5,671 bases of DNA from CAG-632 sp963626805 (lineage in GTDB: Bacteria; Bacillota; Clostridia; Lachnospirales; Lachnospiraceae): positions 1-5,671 of the forward strand of contig CAVFXS010000001.1 in assembly GCA_963626805.1 (NCBI GenBank), given 5' to 3'. Below the pieces are notes generated by a model. The model did not search any database. It was not told the DNA's origin and was given only the letters and a program-made list of their open reading frames with translations. The position numbers were made by a program, and so were the translations under genes. Below are positions 1 through 5,665 of this stretch, piece after piece. Positions within the stretch are counted from its first letter, which is position 1. The number at the start of each line of letters is the position of its first letter.

Positions 1-64
1 ACTCTGAGGTATTTTTATTTTTCAACGTCTACATTTTGAATTATACAGGAAGCTCCTTATGATG
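1..64. other. Sequence downstream of potC to the window edge; no gene identified
   Basis: In potABCD operons the gene for the substrate-binding lipoprotein PotD usually follows potC, so it is expected here on the minus strand. A Shine-Dalgarno-like AAGGAG occurs at about 53-58 just after the potC stop. The only ATG in reach (19 bases beyond it) is followed at once by a stop, and a TTG further on gives a short open frame that runs off the edge without a lipoprotein signal. No terminator hairpin is seen. PotD probably begins outside the window, but that is inference. Confidence 0.4.
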
Positions 65-880
65 TTATATCCCTTTTCCCTGCAGTAATCTGATCCTTTT
101 TTCTTTCTTCTTTCGTAGCAGCATCGGTATTACATTGATGCAGACCAGGGTAATAATAATTACCAGAATTACCAGCGTTGACAAAGCATTGATCGTTGGA
201 TTCGTCCGCTTCGTCATGTTATATACAATAATGGAAATATTAGATACTCCATTACCTGTAACAAAATATGAGATTACAAAATCATCAAATGACATTGTAA
301 ATGCCAGCAGTACACCGGCATAAATTCCCTCCTTCAGCATTGGCAGAATGACTCTGGTCAATGCCTGAAACGGAGTCGCTCCGAGATCCATCGCTGCATT
401 GGCAAGGTTCGGGTCCATATTCCGCACCTTCGGATACACACTCGTAATAACATATGGTGTACAGAATGCAATGTGTGCCAGCAACATTGTCAGATATCCC
501 TTCTCCATCTTCAGGGAAGAGAACAGGATCATCAGTCCAATGGCGGTTACAATATCCGGATTCATAATCGGCACGTTATTTACATTTAAGATAATATCCT
601 TTAATACCTTCCGGGACCTGGATAACCCAATGGCTGTTATCGTACCAAGCACCGTTGAGATTGCAGTTGCCAGTAATGCTATCGTGACAGATACATATAC
701 CGCCTGCATGATTTCTCCATTGGAAAACAGGTTCTCATACCAGCGCAGAGAGAAACTCTCAAAGCTGGTCAGGGATTTCGATGAGTTAAAGGAATAAATC
801 ATCGTTACCACAATCGGAAGGTATAAGAACAAAAAACACAATACGATATACAGGACAGCGCCTAATTTTTTCTTTTTCAT
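65..880 (-). CDS. potC: Spermidine/putrescine ABC transporter permease PotC
   Basis: This is one of two inner-membrane permease subunits of the PotABCD-type polyamine importer, which pairs with PotB and is driven by PotA. The 271-residue protein starts MKKKKLG, with a membrane segment at about 8-30 and further segments near 60-85, 105-125, 130-150, 185-207 and 235-255. The cytoplasmic EAA loop that docks on the ATPase is at about 161-182 (AAMDLGATPFQALTRVILP), and the SFDDFVISYFVTG stretch near 197-209 is typical of PotC. I chose the ATG at 878-880 because AGGAGG lies 9 bases upstream. A longer frame exists from a TTG at 911-913, but it overlaps potB, has no better ribosome site and adds a charged tail not typical of the family. 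The gene starts 4 bases after the potB stop, so translation is probably coupled. Substrate specificity within polyamines cannot be read from the permease. Confidence 0.93.
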   Translation of the reverse strand: MKKKKLGAVLYIVLCFLFLYLPIVVTMIYSFNSSKSLTSFESFSLRWYENLFSNGEIMQAVYVSVTIALLATAISTVLGTITAIGLSRSRKVLKDIILNVNNVPIMNPDIVTAIGLMILFSSLKMEKGYLTMLLAHIAFCTPYVITSVYPKVRNMDPNLANAAMDLGATPFQALTRVILPMLKEGIYAGVLLAFTMSFDDFVISYFVTGNGVSNISIIVYNMTKRTNPTINALSTLVILVIIITLVCINVIPMLLRKKKEKRIRLLQGKGI

Positions 881-884
881 CGTC

Positions 885-1712
885 TTATTCCTCCTCACTG
901 TCTTCCCGGTCAAACCGTTTCATCTGCGTAATCGCAATCAATATAATAAATGCAAGGATCACCGAAATCGCACTTCCGAAGTTCCAGTCTCCGACAGAAA
1001 TAAACTGATTCTCGATCAGATTACCGATCAGCATATACTGACCACCACCCAACAGCTTCGGAATAACGAAGGTTGAAATAGACAGCAGGAATGTCATGAT
1101 CACTCCATTTAGCACACCCGGAATGGACAGCTTAAATGTTACCCGCCAGAAGGTCTGGAACTTATTCGCACCCAGATCCATGGCTGCCTCCAGAAGGGAG
1201 GTGTCAATCTTGCATAAAGATGTATGAATCGGAATTACCATGAACGGAAGCAGGTCACTGACCAGACCAAGTACAACCGCAAAGTCCGTGTACATCATCG
1301 TGATCGGTGAGATTCCAAACCATCCGAGAAATGTATTGATCAGACCCTTGTCTGCCAGCAGACAGATCCACGCATACGTCCGGAGCAGGGTGTTAATCCA
1401 CATCGGAATCGTTACAAACAGTACCAGAATATTCTGCACCTTCTCATTAAACCGACTGATAAAATATGCCAGAATATAACCTACCACCAAACAGATGGCT
1501 ACTGACAACAGACCCAGCCGGAAGGACTTCAAAAACACCGCTACATAGACAGGTTCTGTCATTCTCTTAAAATTATCCAGCGTAAACTGAATATTTACCA
1601 GATCATTTCCTCCGGTCGTTACGGAATACAGCACGATCAGAAGCAATGGCACAATAATCATAACAACTGCCCAGATCATATATGGCCGGACAAGCTTTAC
1701 AAAATGTTTCAT
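885..1712 (-). CDS. potB: Spermidine/putrescine ABC transporter permease PotB
   Basis: This is the first permease subunit of the polyamine ABC importer and forms the membrane channel with PotC. The protein has 275 residues, normal for the family. It has an N-terminal membrane segment at about 11-31, then segments near 65-86, 93-120, 142-165, 198-220 and 247-262. The EAA coupling loop at about 175-197 (LEAAMDLGANKFQTFWRV) is followed by IPGVLNG and FVIPKLLGGG, both characteristic of PotB. The ATG is preceded by AGGAGG with a 6-base spacer, and that site overlaps the potA stop, the gene gap being 10 bases. The acidic tail (DREDSEEE) is encoded by GAG/GAA codons that also supply the potC ribosome binding site. 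The gene is intact and belongs to the operon led by the XRE/cupin regulator. Confidence 0.93.
   Translation of the reverse strand: MKHFVKLVRPYMIWAVVMIIVPLLLIVLYSVTTGGNDLVNIQFTLDNFKRMTEPVYVAVFLKSFRLGLLSVAICLVVGYILAYFISRFNEKVQNILVLFVTIPMWINTLLRTYAWICLLADKGLINTFLGWFGISPITMMYTDFAVVLGLVSDLLPFMVIPIHTSLCKIDTSLLEAAMDLGANKFQTFWRVTFKLSIPGVLNGVIMTFLLSISTFVIPKLLGGGQYMLIGNLIENQFISVGDWNFGSAISVILAFIILIAITQMKRFDREDSEEE
890..895 (-). promoter_or_regulatory. potC ribosome binding site inside the last codons of potB
   Basis: AGGAGG on the minus strand lies 9 bases before the ATG at 878-880. It is formed by the glutamate codons that end PotB. It decides the potC start in favour of the internal ATG over the upstream TTG, and it implies translational coupling of the two permeases. 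Confidence 0.85.
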
Positions 1713-1722
1713 TCGCTGCCTC

Positions 1723-2769
1723 CTATTCCCAGTCCATACGATACATAACGTGAATATCGTCCGGCCCGAACTTCAGACCAACCTTTAATCCAACCTCAAA
1801 ATAATCGGTAGTATGAACGGTGTAATCCCGCTGCTCTGTTTCCACCACGATCTCATGATGCACGCCCTTAAATACAATGGATTTTACAACACCCTGGATC
1901 TTCGCATCCTGTGGCTCTACAATATCTATATCCTCCGGTCGGATCACGACCTCTACCTGTTCATTCTTCTTAAAGCCCTTATCCACGCACTCGAACTCAT
2001 AGCCGTCAAATTCTACCAGAAGATCATCCAGCATGTGTCCGTCCATGATATTTGACTCGCCGATAAAGCTTGCTACAAAGCGGTTCTCCGGCTCATTGTA
2101 AATATCCTCCGGTGTACCTACCTGCTGAATGATTCCCTCATTCATAACCACAACTGTATCTGACATGGACAGTGCTTCTTCCTGATCATGGGTGACAAAG
2201 ATAAAGGTAATACCGACCTCTTTCTGAATCTTCTTAAGCTCGCCCTGCATCTCTTTCCGAAGCTTCGCATCCAGTGCACCAAGTGGTTCATCCAACAGAA
2301 GCACCTTCGGCTCATTTACCAATGCTCTGGCGATTGCCACACGCTGCTGCTGTCCGCCGGACAGCTTCGTGACATCTCTTTTATCAAACCCTTCCAGACC
2401 GACCAGCTTCAATGTCTTCTTAACCTTATGCTCGATCAGGCTCTTATCCATCTTCTTCATCTTCAGTCCGAACGCTACGTTTTCATATACATTCAGGAAT
2501 GGGAACAGTGCATATTTCTGGAATACGGTATTAACCTCGCGCTTATATGGCGGGATCCCGGAAATATCGATACCATCAAACAAAACCTCGCCGCCACTCG
2601 GCTCATCAAAGCCTGCAATGATCCGCAATGTGGTTGTCTTTCCGCAGCCGGAAGGTCCGAGCAACGTCAGAAACTCATTCTCATAAATATTTAAATCAAT
2701 CCCCTTTAAAACCTGCTGGTCTTCAAAGTTCTTCGTCAATCCTTTTAATTCAATCAATACATTACTCAT
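1723..2769 (-). CDS. potA: Spermidine/putrescine ABC transporter ATPase PotA
   Basis: This cytoplasmic ATPase hydrolyses ATP to power polyamine import through PotB/PotC. The 348-residue protein has the full nucleotide-binding domain. An A-loop aromatic is at F15, Walker A GPSGCGKTT at 38-46, the Q-loop around Q84 (TVFQKYALFP), the LSGGQQQR signature at 136-143, Walker B VLLLDEP at 156-162, a D-loop at 164-167 and the switch histidine H194 in THDQEE. Residues from about 240 on form a TOBE-type C-terminal domain (EVVIRPEDIDIV, then VVKSIVFKGVHHEIVVE), as in PotA and other importers of this class. All catalytic residues are present. AGGAGG with a 6-base spacer precedes the ATG. It sits 28 bases after the regulator gene and 10 before potB. 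The PPYKREVNTVFQ stretch and the PotB/PotC neighbours favour polyamines over iron, sulfate or maltose. Confidence 0.95.
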   Translation of the reverse strand: MSNVLIELKGLTKNFEDQQVLKGIDLNIYENEFLTLLGPSGCGKTTTLRIIAGFDEPSGGEVLFDGIDISGIPPYKREVNTVFQKYALFPFLNVYENVAFGLKMKKMDKSLIEHKVKKTLKLVGLEGFDKRDVTKLSGGQQQRVAIARALVNEPKVLLLDEPLGALDAKLRKEMQGELKKIQKEVGITFIFVTHDQEEALSMSDTVVVMNEGIIQQVGTPEDIYNEPENRFVASFIGESNIMDGHMLDDLLVEFDGYEFECVDKGFKKNEQVEVVIRPEDIDIVEPQDAKIQGVVKSIVFKGVHHEIVVETEQRDYTVHTTDYFEVGLKVGLKFGPDDIHVMYRMDWE

Positions 2770-2797
2770 TTTCTTCCTCCTGTGAGATGGCTCTAGC

Positions 2798-3331
2798 CTA
2801 AAAACTCGGTGGTGTACTGACCCAGAGTATCACTGCACCATTTTTCGATGTTATATAATGCTTCTGTGCCGGCGTAAAATAAAAAGACTCCTGTTTTTTC
2901 GCCTTATGCACCTGTCCACCCAGATGAATCTCAATACTGCCGGTCAATACATAACCAAACTCTTCACCTTCGTGCGGATTATCTGGATAGGTCGAACCTC
3001 CCGGTTCTATCGTTACCAGAATCGGCTCCATCATATTCTTCTGGGCATTGGGTATGATCCACTCAATGCGGTTCTTAAGCTCCGCATCCGTTTTTTCAAA
3101 AAAATCCCCTTTATGGAATACCACCTGTGTATCCTCGGAATCACTGAAAAATGTTTTAAGATCCGTACCCAGACATTGCAGAATGTCCATCAGTGTCGCA
3201 ATGGACGGTGACGTCAGATCCCGTTCGACCTGAGAGATAAATCCCTTGGACAACTCTGCCCGGTCAGCCAGCTCCTCCTGCGTCAGTCCCTTCTGTACCC
3301 GTAATGCTTTAATCTTCTTTCCTATATTCAT
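2798..3331 (-). CDS. XRE-family regulator with C-terminal cupin domain, probable polyamine-responsive repressor (PuuR-like architecture)
   Basis: This is a DNA-binding regulator of 177 residues. An XRE/Cro-type helix-turn-helix spans about 6-60 (IKALRVQKGLTQEELADRAE, then SKGFISQVERDLTSPSIATL). A cupin_2 beta-barrel spans about 103-172, with the usual glycine and histidine pattern (EPGG, NPHEGEEFGYVLTGSIEIHLGG, FTPAQKHYI). In this family the cupin senses a small ligand; PuuR of E. coli is the polyamine-linked example. As first gene of the pot operon it very likely regulates its own promoter, and three half-sites lie just upstream. I prefer the ATG at 3329-3331 because MNIGKKIKALR is the usual family N-terminus and AGGTG lies 5 bases upstream. 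An in-frame ATG at 3356-3358 would add nine residues, with a weaker ribosome site. The ligand is inferred from the neighbours only. Confidence 0.88.
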   Translation of the reverse strand: MNIGKKIKALRVQKGLTQEELADRAELSKGFISQVERDLTSPSIATLMDILQCLGTDLKTFFSDSEDTQVVFHKGDFFEKTDAELKNRIEWIIPNAQKNMMEPILVTIEPGGSTYPDNPHEGEEFGYVLTGSIEIHLGGQVHKAKKQESFYFTPAQKHYITSKNGAVILWVSTPPSF

Positions 3332-3336
3332 TCCTG

Positions 3337-3341
3337 CACCT
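3337..3341 (-). promoter_or_regulatory. Candidate ribosome binding site selecting the downstream start of the XRE/cupin gene
   Basis: AGGTG on the minus strand lies 5 bases before the ATG at 3329-3331. It is a better match than anything before the ATG at 3356-3358, where only a weak CTGGA is seen. It supports the 177-residue form but is not a perfect site, so the longer start is not excluded. Confidence 0.4.
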
Positions 3342-3377
3342 GACTTTGTCTGCCACATTTCCAGCAGTTACTTAATT

Positions 3378-3405
3378 CTAAACTTGAAGTTTAGTTTTGC
3401 TAAAC
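3378..3405. promoter_or_regulatory. Candidate operator: three alternating half-sites at 11-bp spacing
   Basis: CTAAAC (3378-3383), GTTTAG (3389-3394) and CTAAAC (3400-3405) occur exactly 11 bp apart in alternating orientation. The first two form a perfect 17-bp dyad, CTAAACTT-G-AAGTTTAG. The last two form a second 17-bp dyad with 6-bp arms and a TTTTG centre, and the two dyads share the middle half-site. The array begins about 4 bases downstream of the predicted start of the operon transcript, a position suited to repression. Binding by the adjacent XRE/cupin protein is inference from its location and the usual dyad preference of XRE dimers. Confidence 0.7.
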
Positions 3406-3415
3406 CACCTACTCA

Positions 3416-3443
3416 ATTATACATAGTTTCAATGAAACGTCAA
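3416..3443 (-). promoter_or_regulatory. Sigma-A type promoter of the XRE-potABC operon
   Basis: On the minus strand, TTGACG (3438-3443, 5 of 6 matches to the -35 consensus) and a perfect TATAAT (3416-3421) are separated by 16 bases. Transcription would start near 3409, giving a leader of about 80 bases to the preferred start of the regulator. The candidate operator lies inside that leader. No second promoter is evident in the 28, 10 and 4 base gaps downstream, so this is likely the main promoter for all four genes. Confidence 0.8.
3426..3438. promoter_or_regulatory. 13-bp perfect dyad between -35 and -10
   Basis: GTTTCA-A-TGAAAC is a perfect inverted repeat with a one-base centre. It lies within the spacer of the operon promoter and touches the -35 hexamer. 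The GTTT/AAAC ends resemble those of the downstream half-sites, but the inner bases differ, so it may be a second regulator site, a weaker site for the same protein, or chance in AT-rich DNA. Confidence 0.35.
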
Positions 3444-3521
3444 TAGAAAAATGAAAAATACATAAACTGTCTTTTTTCTTCATAAATTATAGGGATTCTT
3501 TTTCTTTCAGAGGTTACCTTT

Positions 3522-4784
3522 ATGTCCGTTGTTTCAGCTGCTTACATCCGGGTTTCCACAGAAGATCAGATAGAATTCTCTCCGGACAGTCAACGTAAAC
3601 GTATTGAAGAATATGCTGCAGCTCATGATATGCAGATGCCGGAGTCTTATGTGTTTGTCGATGAGGGAATCAGCGGAAGAACCGCTGATAAGCGTCCCGC
3701 TTTCCAGCAAATGATCGCGCTTGCCAGAGCCGGCAGACATCAACCACCGTTTCAGAATATCCTGGTCTGGAAATTTTCAAGATTCGCCCGCAGCCGGCAG
3801 GACAGCATTTTCTATAAATCCATGCTGCGAAAGGAATGCGGGATCGAAGTGATTTCCATTACAGAACCTCTCTCCCATGATCCGACTGCAATTTTGATCG
3901 AGGCACTTTTAGAAGCTATGGATGAATATTATTCGATCAATCTGGCCCAGGAGGTACGCCGCGGAATGCAGGAGCGTTTTTCCAGAGGACGTGCCATCTC
4001 CACGCCGCCCTTTGGCTACCGGATGGGCGAGATTTCTTTTGAGCCGCACCCGGAACAGGCACCCTGGGTCTCCTATATGTTTCAGACATATGCCTCTGGC
4101 ACCTCCTTAAAGGACATTACCGCCCATCTTCGGCATCTGGACATTCTCACCACCCACGGCAATCCCTTTGAGCCCCGATCCGTTGCCTATATTCTGCTGA
4201 ATCCGGTCTATATCGGGAAGCTCCGGAAACGAAGCCGCCCGGCTTCCTTTCAGACTACCGCTCCACCCCCGCTTTATGACAGAAACTACACATCCATATC
4301 CATGGACTATGCAGATGGCATTCATCCGGCTCTGATTTCCGATGCCCTCTGGAAACAGGTGCAGATACGCTGGCAAAAAGAACATCCCTCCAATCCCCCC
4401 GACGCCCTGTCCATCCCCCCGGCGTTGCCAGCTTCCTATTACCTGAAGGGGCTGGTCTACTGCGATTCCTGCAATCGACCTCTGGTACAGATTCATAAAG
4501 GCACCGCATTTCAATGTTCCGGTTATAATCACGGCCTCTGCCATTGCTCTCATTACATCAGCCGTCAGAAGTTAGAGTCTCTGGTAATCGATGCTTTATG
4601 CGAACCGGATTCTCCTCTGCCTCCCGTATGTCTGGCCACCCTTTCATCTCCGGTCCGGTCGGCCACCGTCAAAAATCAGCTTCTGATTGAAAGCGGTATC
4701 TTCTTCCGTTATCATAAGGCGCATGTATCTGACGATACCGATTCTCTGGAAATCATATCCGCCATCGGGCGGTCCGGATGGTGA
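3522..4784 (+). CDS. Serine recombinase of the SpoIVCA-like large family, C-terminally truncated or fused
   Basis: This is a site-specific DNA recombinase that would cut and rejoin DNA through a 5'-phosphoserine link. The resolvase catalytic domain covers about 5-150. R10 and nucleophile S12 lie in AAYIRVSTEDQ, followed by DEGISGRTADKRPAF at 47-61 and KFSRFARS at 84-91, with R87 and R90 matching the second and third active-site arginines. A recombinase domain follows at about 160-280 (TPPFGYRM, VAYILLNPVYIGKL). A zinc-ribbon region lies at about 308-345, with C314, C317, C332 and C340/C342, then CSHYIS. Relatives are usually about 450-550 residues with a long coiled-coil C-terminus. This one stops at 420, and its last residues (from about 396) appear to read into a cotJC remnant in a shifted frame. 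AGAGGT lies 7 bases before the ATG. It is divergent from the pot operon and has more GC-rich third positions than its neighbours, suggesting transfer. Activity is doubtful because the C-terminus is abnormal. Confidence 0.85.
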   Translation: MSVVSAAYIRVSTEDQIEFSPDSQRKRIEEYAAAHDMQMPESYVFVDEGISGRTADKRPAFQQMIALARAGRHQPPFQNILVWKFSRFARSRQDSIFYKSMLRKECGIEVISITEPLSHDPTAILIEALLEAMDEYYSINLAQEVRRGMQERFSRGRAISTPPFGYRMGEISFEPHPEQAPWVSYMFQTYASGTSLKDITAHLRHLDILTTHGNPFEPRSVAYILLNPVYIGKLRKRSRPASFQTTAPPPLYDRNYTSISMDYADGIHPALISDALWKQVQIRWQKEHPSNPPDALSIPPALPASYYLKGLVYCDSCNRPLVQIHKGTAFQCSGYNHGLCHCSHYISRQKLESLVIDALCEPDSPLPPVCLATLSSPVRSATVKNQLLIESGIFFRYHKAHVSDDTDSLEIISAIGRSGW

Positions 4785-4897
4785 GTCCGGAGCAGCCATG
4801 CGGTATCTGTCCCAGCGCTACTCCATGAAAAATGCGCGTGTTGCAGGTGTGCTCACGGATATAGCAACGGAAGAATCTGTTCCATGAAGTTATCGGT
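4707..4897 (+). pseudogene. cotJC: Remnant of spore-coat cotJC (manganese catalase family)
   Basis: The frame from 4768 to 4876 encodes GGPDGESGAAMRYLSQRYS, then NARVAGVLTDIATEE, matching the N-terminal region of CotJC proteins (GGPDGE.AA.RYLSQR....LTDIGTEEL.H.E). CotJC is a manganese-catalase-like inner spore-coat protein, and the second E of TEE is normally a metal ligand. The open frame stops at 4885-4887 after SVP. Two single-base losses near 4877-4888 would restore a TEEL..MEVIG continuation up to about 4897, after which similarity ends. Upstream, EIISAI in the recombinase frame (about 4749-4766) resembles the IISQ segment that precedes GGPDGE in CotJC, offset by one base. So the piece probably begins near 4707, though that boundary is uncertain. 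No start codon context, ribosome site or C-terminal two-thirds remains. It overlaps the recombinase 3' end and is not functional. Confidence 0.7.
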
Positions 4898-4908
4898 CTT
4901 TTTAAATA

Positions 4909-5565
4909 CTACTGTAACATTTTAAGAAATCGTTTTTTTTCACGGGCTGAATGTGGTGGAATATATAATATATCATGTCGGATTTCTTTATGATCAGTTG
5001 GATAACACTGCAGTCCTCTTTCTAATAACTGCACACCAAATTCGTGTATTTCCCATATCCGGCGATTTACCATAAAATGATAATCATCCAGGTAATCTAA
5101 TTGTATGTCACGATATGCTCCAGATGCTGCAATCAACCTCAGATATGATTTATCCGGAATAATATATGCTACATTCCACGCCTGGTCAACTATGTATATT
5201 TGGTTTTGAGGATTAGCAGAAACAACCTGTTTGAATCCATTCCGAATTGCAGCCGTTACAGTTGCCTTCTCTTTTGCATCCGGATATGAATTTAGAAATG
5301 ATACGAGATTCAGATCGTGGAGCCGTATTCCATCCAAAAGATCCTCTGCGCTTTTTTTATAAAATACATCATACGCCCGGACGATCTGTTCTCCTCTAAT
5401 ATTCATTTCATCAAACTGTAGCAACATTTTTAGTACTTCCCAGTTATTTTTATCCTTCAGTGCCCCATTTATTAATGTTTCAATAATCTGTCTTGCCTCC
5501 TGTGAGCCTTCGCTCATGATCACAATTACCTCATCCAGCTTTCCTGTTCCTATATATTTTCTCAT
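4909..5565 (-). CDS. Protein of unknown function, 218 residues
   Basis: I do not recognise a function. The protein is soluble, with no signal peptide or membrane segment. The first half (about 10-110) looks alpha-helical and repeat-like, with charged segments and the phrase LLQFDEMNIRGEQIVRAYDVFYKKSAEDLLDGI at about 58-90. The second half has alternating hydrophobic stretches (NQIYIVDQAWNVAYIIPDKSYLRLIAASG, DYLDDYHFMVNRRIWEIHEFGVQLLERG) and a basic end (SAREKKRFLKMLQ). I chose the ATG at 5563-5565, where AAGGATGG lies about 8 bases upstream. An ATG at 5575-5577 would add four residues but abuts its GGAAGG. The gene is more AT-rich than the recombinase and converges on the cotJC remnant with about 11 bases between them. 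A strong terminator hairpin stands immediately upstream, so how it is transcribed is unclear. The long intact frame with an apparent ribosome site supports a real gene. Confidence 0.7.
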   Translation of the reverse strand: MRKYIGTGKLDEVIVIMSEGSQEARQIIETLINGALKDKNNWEVLKMLLQFDEMNIRGEQIVRAYDVFYKKSAEDLLDGIRLHDLNLVSFLNSYPDAKEKATVTAAIRNGFKQVVSANPQNQIYIVDQAWNVAYIIPDKSYLRLIAASGAYRDIQLDYLDDYHFMVNRRIWEIHEFGVQLLERGLQCYPTDHKEIRHDILYIPPHSAREKKRFLKMLQ

Positions 5566-5586
5566 AAATAATACCATCCTTCCATT

Positions 5587-5617
5587 AAAGAGAAAAAGGT
5601 GTTCACCGTGAACACCT
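5587..5617 (-). terminator. Intrinsic terminator or leader attenuator, minus strand
   Basis: A perfect 10-bp inverted repeat (AGGTGTTCAC/GTGAACACCT, 5597-5617, one-base centre; in RNA about 9 bp with a 3-base loop) is followed on the minus strand by TTTTTCTCTTT. That is a standard rho-independent terminator for a transcript entering from beyond the right edge. It ends only about 20 bases before the start of the unknown gene, so it either closes the upstream unit or acts in the leader of that gene. Confidence 0.75.
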
Positions 5618-5629
5618 CAGACTGTAGAC

Positions 5630-5665
5630 AAAGTGGCACTAGGATACAAATCCTAGTGCCACTTT
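5630..5665. terminator. Strong 15-bp hairpin, possible bidirectional terminator
   Basis: AAAGTGGCACTAGGA and its exact complement (5651-5665) flank a 6-base loop. On the plus strand the stem is followed by a short T-rich run (TTTTCTCT); on the minus strand the stem ends in TTT but then GTCTAC, a poor tract. It lies 12 bases from the neighbouring terminator. It could stop plus-strand readthrough, form a tandem terminator with its neighbour, or be part of a structured leader or repeat family. Confidence 0.6.

Noticed and set aside
399..797. Open frame of 132 codons on the plus strand opposite potC
   Set aside because: It is antisense to a well-supported permease gene, with no ribosome site and no recognisable motif.
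2188..2694. Open frame of 168 codons on the plus strand opposite potA
   Set aside because: It is fully antisense to the conserved potA ATPase domain, has no ribosome site, and its composition is that of a mirrored coding strand.
3459..3492. Possible plus-strand promoter for the recombinase (TAAATT or ATTATA near 3483-3491)
   Set aside because: The region is simply AT-rich; no -35 hexamer at a fitting distance scores well, so I could not support a specific site.
3359..3521. Small RNA or riboswitch in the divergent region
   Set aside because: The inverted repeats are short, AT-rich and placed like DNA operator sites; no conserved riboswitch core or stable stem with a T-tract was seen.
4107..4553. 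Open frame of 148 codons on the minus strand inside the recombinase gene
   Set aside because: It lies opposite the recombinase and zinc-ribbon domains, which are clearly the coding frame; the low stop frequency follows from the GC-rich codons there.
4687..4887. A separate small plus-strand gene of 66 codons starting at 4687
   Set aside because: The ATG has no ribosome site and the first half is out-of-frame recombinase sequence; only the second half is meaningful, as a cotJC remnant.
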